Positions 18,317-27,187 of a DNA stretch of 64,000 bases are shown one piece after another. Origin of the DNA: UBA12202 sp049595035 (GTDB lineage: Bacteria > Pseudomonadota > Alphaproteobacteria > Puniceispirillales > UBA1172); contig JBMYKD010000004.1 in NCBI GenBank assembly GCA_049595035.1, forward strand, positions 45,962 to 109,961, read 5' to 3'. Every line of letters starts with the position of its first letter. The stretch's first letter is position 1. Under the pieces are notes generated by a model, which did no database searches, had not been told where the DNA came from, and was given only the letters and a program-made list of their open reading frames with translations. The translations under genes and the position numbers were made by a program.

Positions 18317-19561
18317 TTAACTTGGTGTAATTCCACGCAATCTTTCTGACCGCCGCCGGAGCAATTCCATCGTTGTCAGCAAAAAGATGGATAGGATAAC
18401 AAGGATTGTTGCTACCGCCAGAATGGTCGGACTAATCTGTTCCCTGATCCCCGAAAACATCTGTCGGGGGATAGTGCGCTGGGTCACATCCGCCATTTGC
18501 AAGACAACCACCACTTCATCGAATGACGTGATGAAGGCAAATAAACCGCCGGAAATCACCCCAGGTAAAATCAATGGCATCTGAATTTTAAAAAAGGTTG
18601 TCACTGGTCCTGCTCCCAGATTAGCGGCAGATCGTGTCAGGCTTCGATCAAATCCGGATAATGTGGCCGTCACGGTAATGATGACAAATGGTGTTCCCAG
18701 AACCGCATGGGATAAAATAATGCCCGTATAGGTTTTGGCCAGACCAATATAAGAGAAAAAATAGAATAGCCCCGACGCCGTAATCACTAATGGCACCACC
18801 ATGGGAGAGATCAACAAGGCCATAATTGCTCTTTTATAGGGCATTTCGGAACGGGCCAGACCAATTGCAGCCAAGGTTCCCAATGATGTTGATATGATCG
18901 TTGCAAAGACCCCTATAAAGAGTGAGTTTTTGATAGACCGTACCCATTGCGAGTTTGTCCACATATCATCCCACCAGCCATCAATAGCCTGTGGAGCAAC
19001 CATGCCATTATAGAGAATGTCACGATACCAGCGTAAGGAATAGGCTTCAGGGTTTAGGGAAAGCATGCCTTCGGTAAAGCTGAAATAGGGTTCCTGATTA
19101 AATGATAATGGTATCAGAATTAAAATTGGCGTGATGAGAAAAACAAAGATCAGCCCACAAATCACCCGAAACCCGTAAAAACCAAGCACTTCGCGCGAGG
19201 ACGCATAAGGCGGTAAAGCCAGCCGGTAATCACCAGCATTAAGCCAGATAGCCATGCGGCCAAGAATATAACCAACCACACCAAGTATGATACCAAAGGC
19301 GAGAGAAGAGTATGCGATACCAAATACAACCATCAGCGCAGCAAAAATAATACCTGCCTTAAACCGCGTCAGGTTCAATCTAATAAGCACCGCAGATATA
19401 GCGGCGGCAATAATGGCGGCCACTACCATCCCCGGTAACATTAACGCCGTATCGCCTTGTGCCGATAATAGCCCGACAATAGCCGCTAAACCGGCAGGAA
19501 CAGCCATGCTAAACCATAATGGCGGCTGTGGAGGAATATAACGATACTTACCAGTAGACAT
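18317..19561 (-). CDS. ABC transporter permease, PotC-like, with N-terminal membrane extension
   Basis: The second inner-membrane permease of a spermidine/putrescine-type importer. The permease core (from about residue 130) has the EAA-type loop SAANLGAGPVTTFFKIQMPLILPG that docks to the ATPase. At 414 residues it is about 140 longer than typical PotC; the extra N-terminal part contains about four hydrophobic segments, giving roughly ten in all. It starts four bases after the PotB-like gene and ends the operon. Confidence 0.88.
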   Translation of the reverse strand: MSTGKYRYIPPQPPLWFSMAVPAGLAAIVGLLSAQGDTALMLPGMVVAAIIAAAISAVLIRLNLTRFKAGIIFAALMVVFGIAYSSLAFGIILGVVGYILGRMAIWLNAGDYRLALPPYASSREVLGFYGFRVICGLIFVFLITPILILIPLSFNQEPYFSFTEGMLSLNPEAYSLRWYRDILYNGMVAPQAIDGWWDDMWTNSQWVRSIKNSLFIGVFATIISTSLGTLAAIGLARSEMPYKRAIMALLISPMVVPLVITASGLFYFFSYIGLAKTYTGIILSHAVLGTPFVIITVTATLSGFDRSLTRSAANLGAGPVTTFFKIQMPLILPGVISGGLFAFITSFDEVVVVLQMADVTQRTIPRQMFSGIREQISPTILAVATILVILSIFLLTTMELLRRRSERLRGITPS

Positions 19562-19565
19562 AGAA

Positions 19566-20810
19566 TTAACCCAGTTTCATATTGTCGATTCCGACCACAC
19601 GGTCGTAAATCCAGAAGAAGAAAAGCACAAAGACCAATAACACTAACCCCAGTGCTGCCGCCAAATTCCAGTTCAGCGATCTACGCATATGGAAATCAAT
19701 AATATTGGAAATCATCTGACCATCCTGACCCCCGACAAGGGCAGGCGTGATGTAGTAACCAATAGCTAGAATAAATACCAGCAAAGACCCGGCCCCGATG
19801 CCCGGAATAGATTGTGGAAAATAAACCCGCCAGAACGCTGTCCAGTTTGTCGCGCCCATCGATTTTGCCGCGCGCACATAAGCCGGTGAAATGGTTTTCA
19901 TCACCGAATAAAGCGGCATAATCATGAAAGGCAACATAATATGCGTCATCGCAATCAGGGTTCCCGTTTTGTTATAAATCAGGGAAAATCGGTCATCATC
20001 CGATGCTACCCCGAACACCACAAAGAGATCATTCATCACCCCCTGGCTTTGTAGCATGGCTATCCACGCCGTCGTTCGCACAAGAAGCGACGTCCAGAAA
20101 GGCATAAGCACCAGTATCAACAACAGATTAGATGTTCGCAGAGGAAGATTAGCCATCAAATAGGCCACCGGATAGCCAAGCAGTAAACAGGCGACCGTAA
20201 CAATAAATGAAATTTCGATGGTACGCATAAACAGAGTGACATGAATCTGGCGTAACTCATCCTGCTTCTCAAAACCGCCGGTCGCATTAACCCGCATATC
20301 TACCGCATTCGCAACATAGCCAAGCGTATACGTTTTTGATGCCACTTTAATCGCCTGCCACATCTCCAAATTTTGCCATTTTTTATCTTTCTTTTCTAAT
20401 GCTTCAAGATAGGGTGGTTTAAATTTTTTGGCAGAGCGGGCAGTCGACTTGAACAATGACGTTGCCCCTGAAAATTCTCTATTAACACGATTAGCTACCC
20501 GCCCAATCGTTTTTTCTTTTTTTGCAACAATAAGGTCAGCAACCATTGCTGCGGCCATTTCTTCCGTAACCGGGCTGATACCATCCCATTCTGCCATAGC
20601 AATGGTAGATTTTGGCATCAGAGAGGCATATCGGTCATCATAAACAGAAGCGGAAAGCATAAATACAATCGGTATAACAAATGCGCTAATGATCAGGGCT
20701 AACAATGGGCATACCAAACCAAATGTCCGTAATTTTGTCCGGAACAAGGATTGCGCTAATTTTCTTTTAAGCGGGGTGCCGTCAGCAGCAAGTAAGCGGT
20801 TATCCGACAT
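19566..20810 (-). CDS. ABC transporter permease, PotB-like, with large periplasmic insertion
   Basis: The first permease of the Pot-type importer, 414 residues. After the first membrane span (about residues 30-50) comes a hydrophilic insertion of about 120 residues rich in Lys and Ala, absent from classical PotB, before five further spans. The EAA loop reads AAKSMGATNWTAFWRVYFPQSIPG. The ATG at 20810 has AGGA six bases upstream; an earlier in-frame ATG at 20834 does not. A hairpin separates it from the binding-protein gene upstream. Confidence 0.88.
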   Translation of the reverse strand: MSDNRLLAADGTPLKRKLAQSLFRTKLRTFGLVCPLLALIISAFVIPIVFMLSASVYDDRYASLMPKSTIAMAEWDGISPVTEEMAAAMVADLIVAKKEKTIGRVANRVNREFSGATSLFKSTARSAKKFKPPYLEALEKKDKKWQNLEMWQAIKVASKTYTLGYVANAVDMRVNATGGFEKQDELRQIHVTLFMRTIEISFIVTVACLLLGYPVAYLMANLPLRTSNLLLILVLMPFWTSLLVRTTAWIAMLQSQGVMNDLFVVFGVASDDDRFSLIYNKTGTLIAMTHIMLPFMIMPLYSVMKTISPAYVRAAKSMGATNWTAFWRVYFPQSIPGIGAGSLLVFILAIGYYITPALVGGQDGQMISNIIDFHMRRSLNWNLAAALGLVLLVFVLFFFWIYDRVVGIDNMKLG

Positions 20811-20838
20811 TATATATTCCTGTGAAATGGGCAAATGA

Positions 20839-20878
20839 TAAAAAAAGGGCGAAAAGAATATATTCCTTTCGCCCCTTT
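20839..20878 (-). terminator. Hairpin attenuator between binding-protein and permease genes
   Basis: On the minus strand a long stem, AAAGGGGCGAAAGGAATA paired with TATTCTTTTCGCCCTTT, runs straight into a T tract. It lies just after the binding-protein stop codon and before the first permease gene. In ABC importer operons such hairpins partly terminate or stabilise the upstream message so that the binding protein is made in excess. Confidence 0.65.
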
Positions 20879-20887
20879 AATTATGAT

Positions 20888-21976
20888 TTAGTTTGCAAGC
20901 CAGGCATTGAAACGTTCGTTCATTTCGTCCTGGTTATCAGCCCACCATTCAAAGTTATTCTGAATAGCTGTCTTAAAGTTAGCTGGGGCTGTTGGCATCT
21001 GTGGGCCCATAGCAAGATCAGGCTTGCTATGGAAGGACCCGACGAGAGGTGAAGATGACTTACGGGTTGGGCCATAAGAAATCCATGAAGCCTGATCAGC
21101 CAGACGCTGTGTATCTGTGGAGAATGCCACAAAATCCATCGCTAGCTGCTTATTCTTTGCACCTTTTGGAATAATCCAGAGATCAAGATCATAAATCTGC
21201 GCGTCCCAGACAATTTCAAATGGCTTATCTTCGCTGGCAACAGCGTTGAAGATACGGCCATTATATGCTGTTGTCATGGCAACTTCGCCATCGGCAAGAA
21301 GCTGTGGTGGCTGAGCGCCTGCTTCCCACCAGATCACATCATCTTTAATGGAATCAAGCTTGGCAAAGGCACGATCAACACCTTCTGGTGTTGACAGAAC
21401 ATCATAGATATCACCAGGTGCTACGCCATCAGCGGCAAGAGCCATTTCAAGGTTAGCCTTTGGTGATTTACGCATACCACGCTTGCCGGGGAAAGCACTG
21501 GTATCAAAGAAATCAGCAATAGTCTTAGGGCCGTTAGACATCTTTGATGAATCATAAGCATAGATGGTTGACCATACAATTGAACCAACAGCACAATCTG
21601 TCAGCGCTCCATCAATGAAGTCTTCTGTTGCAGGAGTGCCATCAGGGGCAGCTGGAAGCATGGCTGGATCAATTTCTTCGGCCAGTCCTTCGTCACAAGC
21701 ACGGATAGCATCGGACAGTTCTACATCGACCACGTCCCATGTGACGTTTCCGGCTTCGACCTGTGCTTTAATTTCAGCGATACCACCATTGTAATCTTCT
21801 GAGATTACATTTGCGCCTGTCTTGGCTGTCCATGGTTTATGATATGCTTCAACCTGTGATTTGGTGTAAGCACCACCCCATGATACAACAGTGAGGCTAT
21901 CAGCAGATGCAGCTGATGCAACTGCAAGAGATAGCACAGCGGCAGATGCCATTGTCAGTGTTTTCTTCATTGTCAT
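20888..21976 (-). CDS. Periplasmic substrate-binding protein, PotD/PotF-like
   Basis: A 362-residue extracytoplasmic solute-binding protein (family 1, spermidine/putrescine branch). A clear Sec signal peptide is cut near ASAASADS; the mature protein opens LTVVSWGGAYTKSQ, typical of the PotD/IdiA-like group. AGGAGG five bases ahead of the ATG makes this probably the best-translated gene of the operon. The ligand is not certain: related sequences bind polyamines or other cationic amines, and the linked ureohydrolase and M24 hydrolase suggest a guanidino or cyclic-amidine compound as an alternative. Confidence 0.9.
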   Translation of the reverse strand: MTMKKTLTMASAAVLSLAVASAASADSLTVVSWGGAYTKSQVEAYHKPWTAKTGANVISEDYNGGIAEIKAQVEAGNVTWDVVDVELSDAIRACDEGLAEEIDPAMLPAAPDGTPATEDFIDGALTDCAVGSIVWSTIYAYDSSKMSNGPKTIADFFDTSAFPGKRGMRKSPKANLEMALAADGVAPGDIYDVLSTPEGVDRAFAKLDSIKDDVIWWEAGAQPPQLLADGEVAMTTAYNGRIFNAVASEDKPFEIVWDAQIYDLDLWIIPKGAKNKQLAMDFVAFSTDTQRLADQASWISYGPTRKSSSPLVGSFHSKPDLAMGPQMPTAPANFKTAIQNNFEWWADNQDEMNERFNAWLAN

Positions 21977-22038
21977 TCGTTCCTCCTAAAAAAAACAACA
22001 TTTCAGTTTAAAATGATAAAACCGAATCATTTATATAA

Positions 22039-23130
22039 TTAACTATAATCAAGCGCTCGGCAATCATCAATATTCCAACTTACAAAACCTTTATTGCCTG
22101 GAGAGAGGGAAATAGGTTTGTTGGAATTTGGAATCTTGGCAATAAACTCATCATTTCCAGCCACCTGCATCCGGCAGCGAATATGATCACCAAGATAAAT
22201 CATTTCCATGACTTTGGCTGGTAAAGACACTTTTCCGCGCACCGTTTTGTCAGAAAAGGCAATCCGTTCTGGGCGAATCGACAATGTTGTTTTATCACCT
22301 TTAGCAACATCAACCACTCTGGTGGCTTGGACTTTGCCATGTTTGCCAAGGTCGACTGTCACCTTTTTACCTGAAATTGAATCAACCTGACCAACCAGAG
22401 TATTATTTTCACCAATAAACTGTGCCACGAAAGCATTATCGGGTCGTTCATACAATGTCACCGGATCAGCGAGCTGTTGCACCACACCATCATTAAAAAC
22501 AGCAATGCGGTTAGACATGGTGAGGGCTTCGGATTGATCGTGAGTCACATAAACAACGGTGACACCAAGGGATTCATGAATATGTTTGATTTCATACTGC
22601 ATGTGTTCACGCAATTGTTTGTCTAACGCGCCCAGAGGTTCATCCATTAAAACCAGTTCAGGTTCAAACACTAAAGCCCGCGCAAGCGCAATACGCTGTT
22701 GCTGACCACCTGAAAGCTGTGCCGGCTTTCGGTCACCAAACTCAACCATCTGAACCATTTCCAGTGCCCGGCGAACCTTAGTCTCGGTATCTGCTTTGCT
22801 CATTTTGCGAACATTTAACGGAAATGCCAGATTTTCATTCACAGTCATGTGGGGAAACAAGGCATAATTCTGGAACACCATACCAATACCCCGACGATGT
22901 GGCGGTATGTTGTTGATAGGCTTACCATCAAGAAGAATATCACCATATGTTGCTGTTTCGAAACCAGCTAGCATCATCAGGCAGGTAGTTTTGCCAGACC
23001 CTGATGGGCCGAGCATGGTAACAAACTCACCTTTCTGGATATCTAGATTGAGGTTCTTGACGACAAGAGATTCACCATCATAACTTTTCTGAACATTCTC
23101 GTATCGAACAAACGGCATATTTGAAGCCAT
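22039..23130 (-). CDS. ABC transporter ATP-binding protein, PotA-like
   Basis: The ATPase of the Pot-type importer, 363 residues. It has Walker A GPSGSGKTT, the signature LSGGQQQRIALARAL, Walker B LVLMDEPLGALD and the switch histidine in VTHDQSEA, followed by a C-terminal TOBE/OB-fold regulatory domain as in PotA/MalK. Adjacent start codons GTG-ATG-ATG follow GGGGAG; the second ATG (23130) has the best spacing. It sits between the M24 hydrolase gene and the binding-protein gene on the same strand. Confidence 0.93.
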   Translation of the reverse strand: MASNMPFVRYENVQKSYDGESLVVKNLNLDIQKGEFVTMLGPSGSGKTTCLMMLAGFETATYGDILLDGKPINNIPPHRRGIGMVFQNYALFPHMTVNENLAFPLNVRKMSKADTETKVRRALEMVQMVEFGDRKPAQLSGGQQQRIALARALVFEPELVLMDEPLGALDKQLREHMQYEIKHIHESLGVTVVYVTHDQSEALTMSNRIAVFNDGVVQQLADPVTLYERPDNAFVAQFIGENNTLVGQVDSISGKKVTVDLGKHGKVQATRVVDVAKGDKTTLSIRPERIAFSDKTVRGKVSLPAKVMEMIYLGDHIRCRMQVAGNDEFIAKIPNSNKPISLSPGNKGFVSWNIDDCRALDYS

Positions 23131-23199
23131 CATCACTCCCCTTGAATAACTGTTTTAAAAAAAAACAGATTGATGCCTATGATGCAAGTCTTTTTAATT

Positions 23200-24351
23200 T
23201 TATCCGATCACTAAATCAAGGGAAGACCGGCCAAGTCGTTCACATCTATCTGCCGTGATCAGATAACTTTCACCTAATGTCATAGCTGTACCGGTATCGC
23301 TATCCATCAGGATCATATGCATGAAATAGGTCATCCCTTCTTGCAATATAATGGGGTTCCCGGAATAGAACATCGGCCAGTCCATCCAGTTTGGCGCAAA
23401 TGTTGTGCCCATGGAATATCCACATGCATTCATCCGGGCATGCTTGAATCCATGAGCGTCCATGACGCGGGCATGCGAATCAAATACACCACCAACAGTA
23501 AGCCCGGGGGTCAGGGATTCTTCACAAGCATGAAGAGCATCAACACAGGCCTTGTGCATGGCAATATGTTCATCACGGGGGCGACCAATCGGAATCGTGC
23601 GCATCATAGCGGCATGATAATGACGATAAGCCCCTGCCCATTCCAGTGTTAACTGGTCAATATCAGCCAGCACCTTGCGGCCGGAAAAATAACGGCATAA
23701 CAATGCGTCCGAGCCTGAGCCAATAATGAACTCATTGCCCGGATAGTCACCGCCGCCTTTAAACACTTCGCCCTGCATTGCTGCCAGAATATGCCCTTCA
23801 TCTGCCCCGCCATGCGCCAGTTGCACTGCAGCATCCCATGCATTATCGGCAAGTTCTGCCGCCTTACGCGCATATACAATTTCTTCAGCGGATTTCACCA
23901 GCCTTAAGCCAGATATCAATTCGGACGAATCAACCAATGTAGCAAAACCATCCATAGCAGAATTAAGCCGCATAGCAGACCGCCCCGTCATGCCATAGGC
24001 TTCATATTCGACACCAAGCTGTTTCTGTTTTAATCCCATTTCATCCAGAAGATCGCGCAAATCATCATGCGGCGTGCTCCCGTGCTTATCAACCCAGACA
24101 CGGATATCAGGGATATTGGATGTATTCTGGGCCTGCCTTAAATCAGGGGCGCGTGTAATCAATTTCATCTCACCATCGGCGGTCACGGCCAGACATTGAA
24201 AAAACACATAGCCAAATGTGTCATATCCGGTGAGCCAGTACATGCTTTCCTGACGGAATAGCAGCATACCATCAAGACCGGACGCTTTCATCGCACCGGA
24301 AAGTGCTTCCCGTCTACGGGAAAACTCCTGTTCTGAAAAATGAAGTGCCAT
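23200..24351 (-). CDS. M24-fold hydrolase, ectoine hydrolase (DoeA/EutD)/creatinase-like
   Basis: A 383-residue pita-bread protein. The N-terminal domain has MYWLTGYDTFGYVFFQC and the C-terminal half has GYSMGTTFAPNW then LQEGMTYFMHM, a pattern resembling ectoine hydrolase DoeA. The residues that bind two metals in M24 aminopeptidases look lost: the first Asp pair region reads EWAGAYRHYHAAMMRT, the GHGIG histidine is Tyr, and the glutamate after EGM is replaced. That points to the metal-independent creatinase/DoeA branch, which opens C-N bonds of creatine or the cyclic amidine ectoine, rather than a peptidase. A strong GGAGG precedes the start. It is co-transcribed with the ureohydrolase and pot genes. 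Confidence 0.8.
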   Translation of the reverse strand: MALHFSEQEFSRRREALSGAMKASGLDGMLLFRQESMYWLTGYDTFGYVFFQCLAVTADGEMKLITRAPDLRQAQNTSNIPDIRVWVDKHGSTPHDDLRDLLDEMGLKQKQLGVEYEAYGMTGRSAMRLNSAMDGFATLVDSSELISGLRLVKSAEEIVYARKAAELADNAWDAAVQLAHGGADEGHILAAMQGEVFKGGGDYPGNEFIIGSGSDALLCRYFSGRKVLADIDQLTLEWAGAYRHYHAAMMRTIPIGRPRDEHIAMHKACVDALHACEESLTPGLTVGGVFDSHARVMDAHGFKHARMNACGYSMGTTFAPNWMDWPMFYSGNPIILQEGMTYFMHMILMDSDTGTAMTLGESYLITADRCERLGRSSLDLVIG

Positions 24352-24365
24352 TCTATCCTCCGGCG

Positions 24366-25340
24366 TTAATTCTGATCAGATGATCTGTTGTTGCGATGGT
24401 AAAGCATTCTGCCAATGACATTAAGTAATATCTGGGCAGCCAGAGTCGTGGTAGAACCAGCATGATCATAATCCGGGGCAACTTCAACCAGATCGAGGCC
24501 AATAATATCATTCCGCCGCGCCAGCCCATCCAGTAGTTCGAGAATTTCATAATAGAGAAAGCCGCCATGACTAGGTGTACCTGTCCCCGGGGCAATAGAC
24601 GGGTCAAAGCCATCAATATCTATGGTGATATAGATACGGCCAGCCGGAATGCGCTCAAGCACATCGCGAACACCCATCTGCCTAAATTGTCGAACCGATA
24701 GAATATCAGACCCCATGGATCGGGCATCCGCATAACCATCACGAGCCGTTGAGGAAACATTCCTGATCCCAATCTGGGAAAGACCGGTAACATATGATTT
24801 TTCTGCCGCCCGCCGCATCGGATTACCATGTCCGGCCGTCACGCCATGCCGGATATCAACAAAATCCAGATGCGCATCAATCTGAACCAGATGAAAAGGG
24901 TCTTCATCACTAAACGCATTAATGGCCGGAATATTGACAGAATGATCCCCACCAAGCACGACAGGAATAGCACCTGATTTCAGAATAGCCCTTACCCCTG
25001 TTTCGATATTGGCATGGCTTTGCTGGGTATCGGTATGAATGATATCAGCATCGCCAATATCAACAATGCGTGTTGTTGCGCTATCAAGATAGGTAATATC
25101 ATCTTCGTGATCATATGCCCCGCTATGACCAAAGGAAAATAATGTTGAAGCCTCTCTGATTCCGCGCGGGCCAAAACGGGCACCTGCCCTGAACTGTGTG
25201 CCAAAATCAAAGGGAGCGCCAAGGATAGCAACATCGGCATCTATGGCTTCCCAATCCCCGACATAGGGGTATTTGCCAAAACTGCATAAACCTACAAATG
25301 GCAGATTCAACCGTCCGTTTTCATAGCCATGATTTGCCAT
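24366..25340 (-). CDS. Arginase-family ureohydrolase (agmatinase-like)
   Basis: A 324-residue dinuclear manganese hydrolase that releases urea from a guanidino substrate. All metal-site motifs are present: GGDHS, DAHLDF and the ITIDIDGFDPS...GTGTP block. The overall form resembles agmatinase, guanidinobutyrase and guanidinopropionase rather than arginase, but these cannot be separated by eye. It is the first gene of a leftward operon with the M24 hydrolase and the Pot-type importer (15-base gap to the M24 gene), which suggests hydrolysis of an imported guanidino compound. GGAGG lies before the ATG. Confidence 0.88.
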   Translation of the reverse strand: MANHGYENGRLNLPFVGLCSFGKYPYVGDWEAIDADVAILGAPFDFGTQFRAGARFGPRGIREASTLFSFGHSGAYDHEDDITYLDSATTRIVDIGDADIIHTDTQQSHANIETGVRAILKSGAIPVVLGGDHSVNIPAINAFSDEDPFHLVQIDAHLDFVDIRHGVTAGHGNPMRRAAEKSYVTGLSQIGIRNVSSTARDGYADARSMGSDILSVRQFRQMGVRDVLERIPAGRIYITIDIDGFDPSIAPGTGTPSHGGFLYYEILELLDGLARRNDIIGLDLVEVAPDYDHAGSTTTLAAQILLNVIGRMLYHRNNRSSDQN

Positions 25341-25390
25341 ATTATGCCTCCGGTTATTGCGCTCTATGAATGTGATTCATCATCATTACA

Positions 25391-25423
25391 AAAGAAAGGC
25401 CCCACATACAATATGCAAGGCCT
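25391..25423 (-). terminator. Possible terminator after the TolC-HlyD gene
   Basis: On the minus strand AGGCC...GGCCT brackets an inner GCATA/TATGT stem, followed by TTCTTTT. It lies about 30 bases past the stop of the hybrid gene and before the ureohydrolase gene, so it would separate the two transcripts. The stem is moderate in strength. Confidence 0.45.
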
Positions 25424-25450
25424 AACTTTATATCAGGATATGATCCCTTT

Positions 25451-27187
25451 CTATTTTTCGCGGAAGATAATCGTCGACGCCCGTTCAATTGGTGACATGA
25501 TATAATCCAGCAATGTTCGCTTACCGCCCAGAACATCAACAACAACCGGCATACCGGGAACGATATCAGGCTTAATGCCGGATTGCGGAAATGTCGGGTC
25601 AGGGATTTTGATAATCGTCTGGTAATAAGGCGGCTGGTTTTCTTTCTGGGTGCTATTGGTGGCAATTTTTTCAACATAGCCTTCAATCGCTCCATAACGT
25701 GACACATCATACGCTGATAATGATATCCGCACTTTTAATCCGGCATAAATATCAGCAACATCCTGCGTCATCACCTGCGCTTCGATAGTGACTTCTTCTT
25801 CTGCTGGTACAACTTCAGCCAGTACAGCACCCGCATCGACCACACCACCGATAGTAGAAAAATGAACAGCCGAGATAGTTCCATCAACCGGTGACTTGAC
25901 TTCAGTCTGCTGGACTTTTCCTTCGAGTGCATCCAGCCTTGCTTCGGTCTGGGCGGCTAGCACCCGCGTTTCAATGAGCCAAGTTTCCGCATCAGCCTGA
26001 AAATTGGTATCAAGTGAGGCCAGACGACGTTCCTGCGTGATGAGTTCGGATTCGGAATGTATGGCTTCTAGCCTTGCCTTTTCTGCCCGGCCAAGGGTTT
26101 CCTGATAGCGCGATTCCAGATTAATCAATGCTAATTTTGGCTCATGGCCGGCTTCAACCAGAGGGGCAATAATGGCACGTTCCTGATCAATCTGGGATAG
26201 CTGGATTTTAGCCAGACTTTCTTCGGATTTTTGAACATCAATCGCCCGCCGTAAGGTTTCGATTTGCTGGATAATGACCTGCCGTTCATTTTTCAACGCC
26301 CGGCGACGACTGGAAAAAACCTCCTCTTCCTGACGCACCGCATCAGGGGCAGATTTAACCAGCCAATCCGGCATATGCAGTTGTGTAAGCCCTTGTGCTT
26401 CGGCTTCAAGCCGCTGGATGCTGGCAAGCGCGGCCAGACGCTGAATCTCATTATCAGCGAAATTAGCTTTCACATCCTCATCCTCGATCTTGAATAACAC
26501 ATCTCCCTTGGCCACCTTATCGCCAAGCTTGATCTGGATATCGGTCACCGAACCGGGCAGACGGCTTTCCCGCAGATCACTCACCCGGCCAGCGCCTAAT
26601 TCGACACGTTCCTGAATGCGGCTGGTCACCGTTTTCAGTTCTGCTAGTTGCCGGGTGAAATGGTCATGCAATTGCTGTTGAAGATAATAATCCAGCCCGA
26701 CACTGATAATATCCGCGGCGGCTGTTTCGGTTTCCATAATAACCAGAAGCTTTGCCGCCTGCTGATCATTTTCGGCAATCTGCTTACTCATTTTCGTGCG
26801 GCTACCATCATAAATCGATTGTGTCAGTCGCACCGTACCGTCGATGTTTTTATCATCAAAACGGCGTCCAACGGCGTATTCTTCCGCCGGACTAGAAAGG
26901 CGACCACTTCGATTAAAATTATCTGTCAGGAGAGCGCCACCCGAAACAGAAAAATCAATTTGCGGAAGCTGGCTTGATCTGGCCTGATCATATCGGCTTC
27001 TGGCCTGACACACCTGGGCGCGCTGTTGCACCACAGGGTTGGAAAGAATGGCTTCGGAAACAGTAAGATATTCCTGTCCAAGGACAGACCTTACCGGCGA
27101 TACCATAAATGTTGCCGCCACCATCATGGCCGCAACCGGAATACCGATACTTGATCGATGCAAGTATCGAAACGCTGGGTTATTCAT
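25451..27187 (-). CDS. TolC-like / HlyD-like hybrid protein (type I secretion chimera)
   Basis: A 578-residue protein made of two normally separate proteins. Residues about 1-40 are a signal peptide. Residues about 41-210 match the start of a TolC-family outer-membrane channel (LTVSEAILSNPVVQQRAQ, QARSSQLPQIDFSVSGG, RVELGAGRVSDLRESRL). From about 211 it becomes an HlyD-type periplasmic adaptor entering mid-domain at the lipoyl half-motif (GSVTDIQIKLGDKVAKGDVLF), with long coiled coils, the second lipoyl half VKSPVDGTISAVHF and the usual C-terminal beta barrel. The rest of TolC, any HlyB-type ATPase and the adaptor's membrane anchor are missing. An in-frame deletion across a tolC-hlyB-hlyD operon would produce exactly this. 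The ATG at 27187 has GGAGG. Confidence 0.85.
   Translation of the reverse strand: MNNPAFRYLHRSSIGIPVAAMMVAATFMVSPVRSVLGQEYLTVSEAILSNPVVQQRAQVCQARSRYDQARSSQLPQIDFSVSGGALLTDNFNRSGRLSSPAEEYAVGRRFDDKNIDGTVRLTQSIYDGSRTKMSKQIAENDQQAAKLLVIMETETAAADIISVGLDYYLQQQLHDHFTRQLAELKTVTSRIQERVELGAGRVSDLRESRLPGSVTDIQIKLGDKVAKGDVLFKIEDEDVKANFADNEIQRLAALASIQRLEAEAQGLTQLHMPDWLVKSAPDAVRQEEEVFSSRRRALKNERQVIIQQIETLRRAIDVQKSEESLAKIQLSQIDQERAIIAPLVEAGHEPKLALINLESRYQETLGRAEKARLEAIHSESELITQERRLASLDTNFQADAETWLIETRVLAAQTEARLDALEGKVQQTEVKSPVDGTISAVHFSTIGGVVDAGAVLAEVVPAEEEVTIEAQVMTQDVADIYAGLKVRISLSAYDVSRYGAIEGYVEKIATNSTQKENQPPYYQTIIKIPDPTFPQSGIKPDIVPGMPVVVDVLGGKRTLLDYIMSPIERASTIIFREK

Noticed and set aside
23145..23170. CTGTTTT/AAAACAG hairpin between the M24 gene and potA
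   Set aside because: An all A/T stem around a homopolymer run is too weak to call a terminator, and the genes appear co-transcribed.
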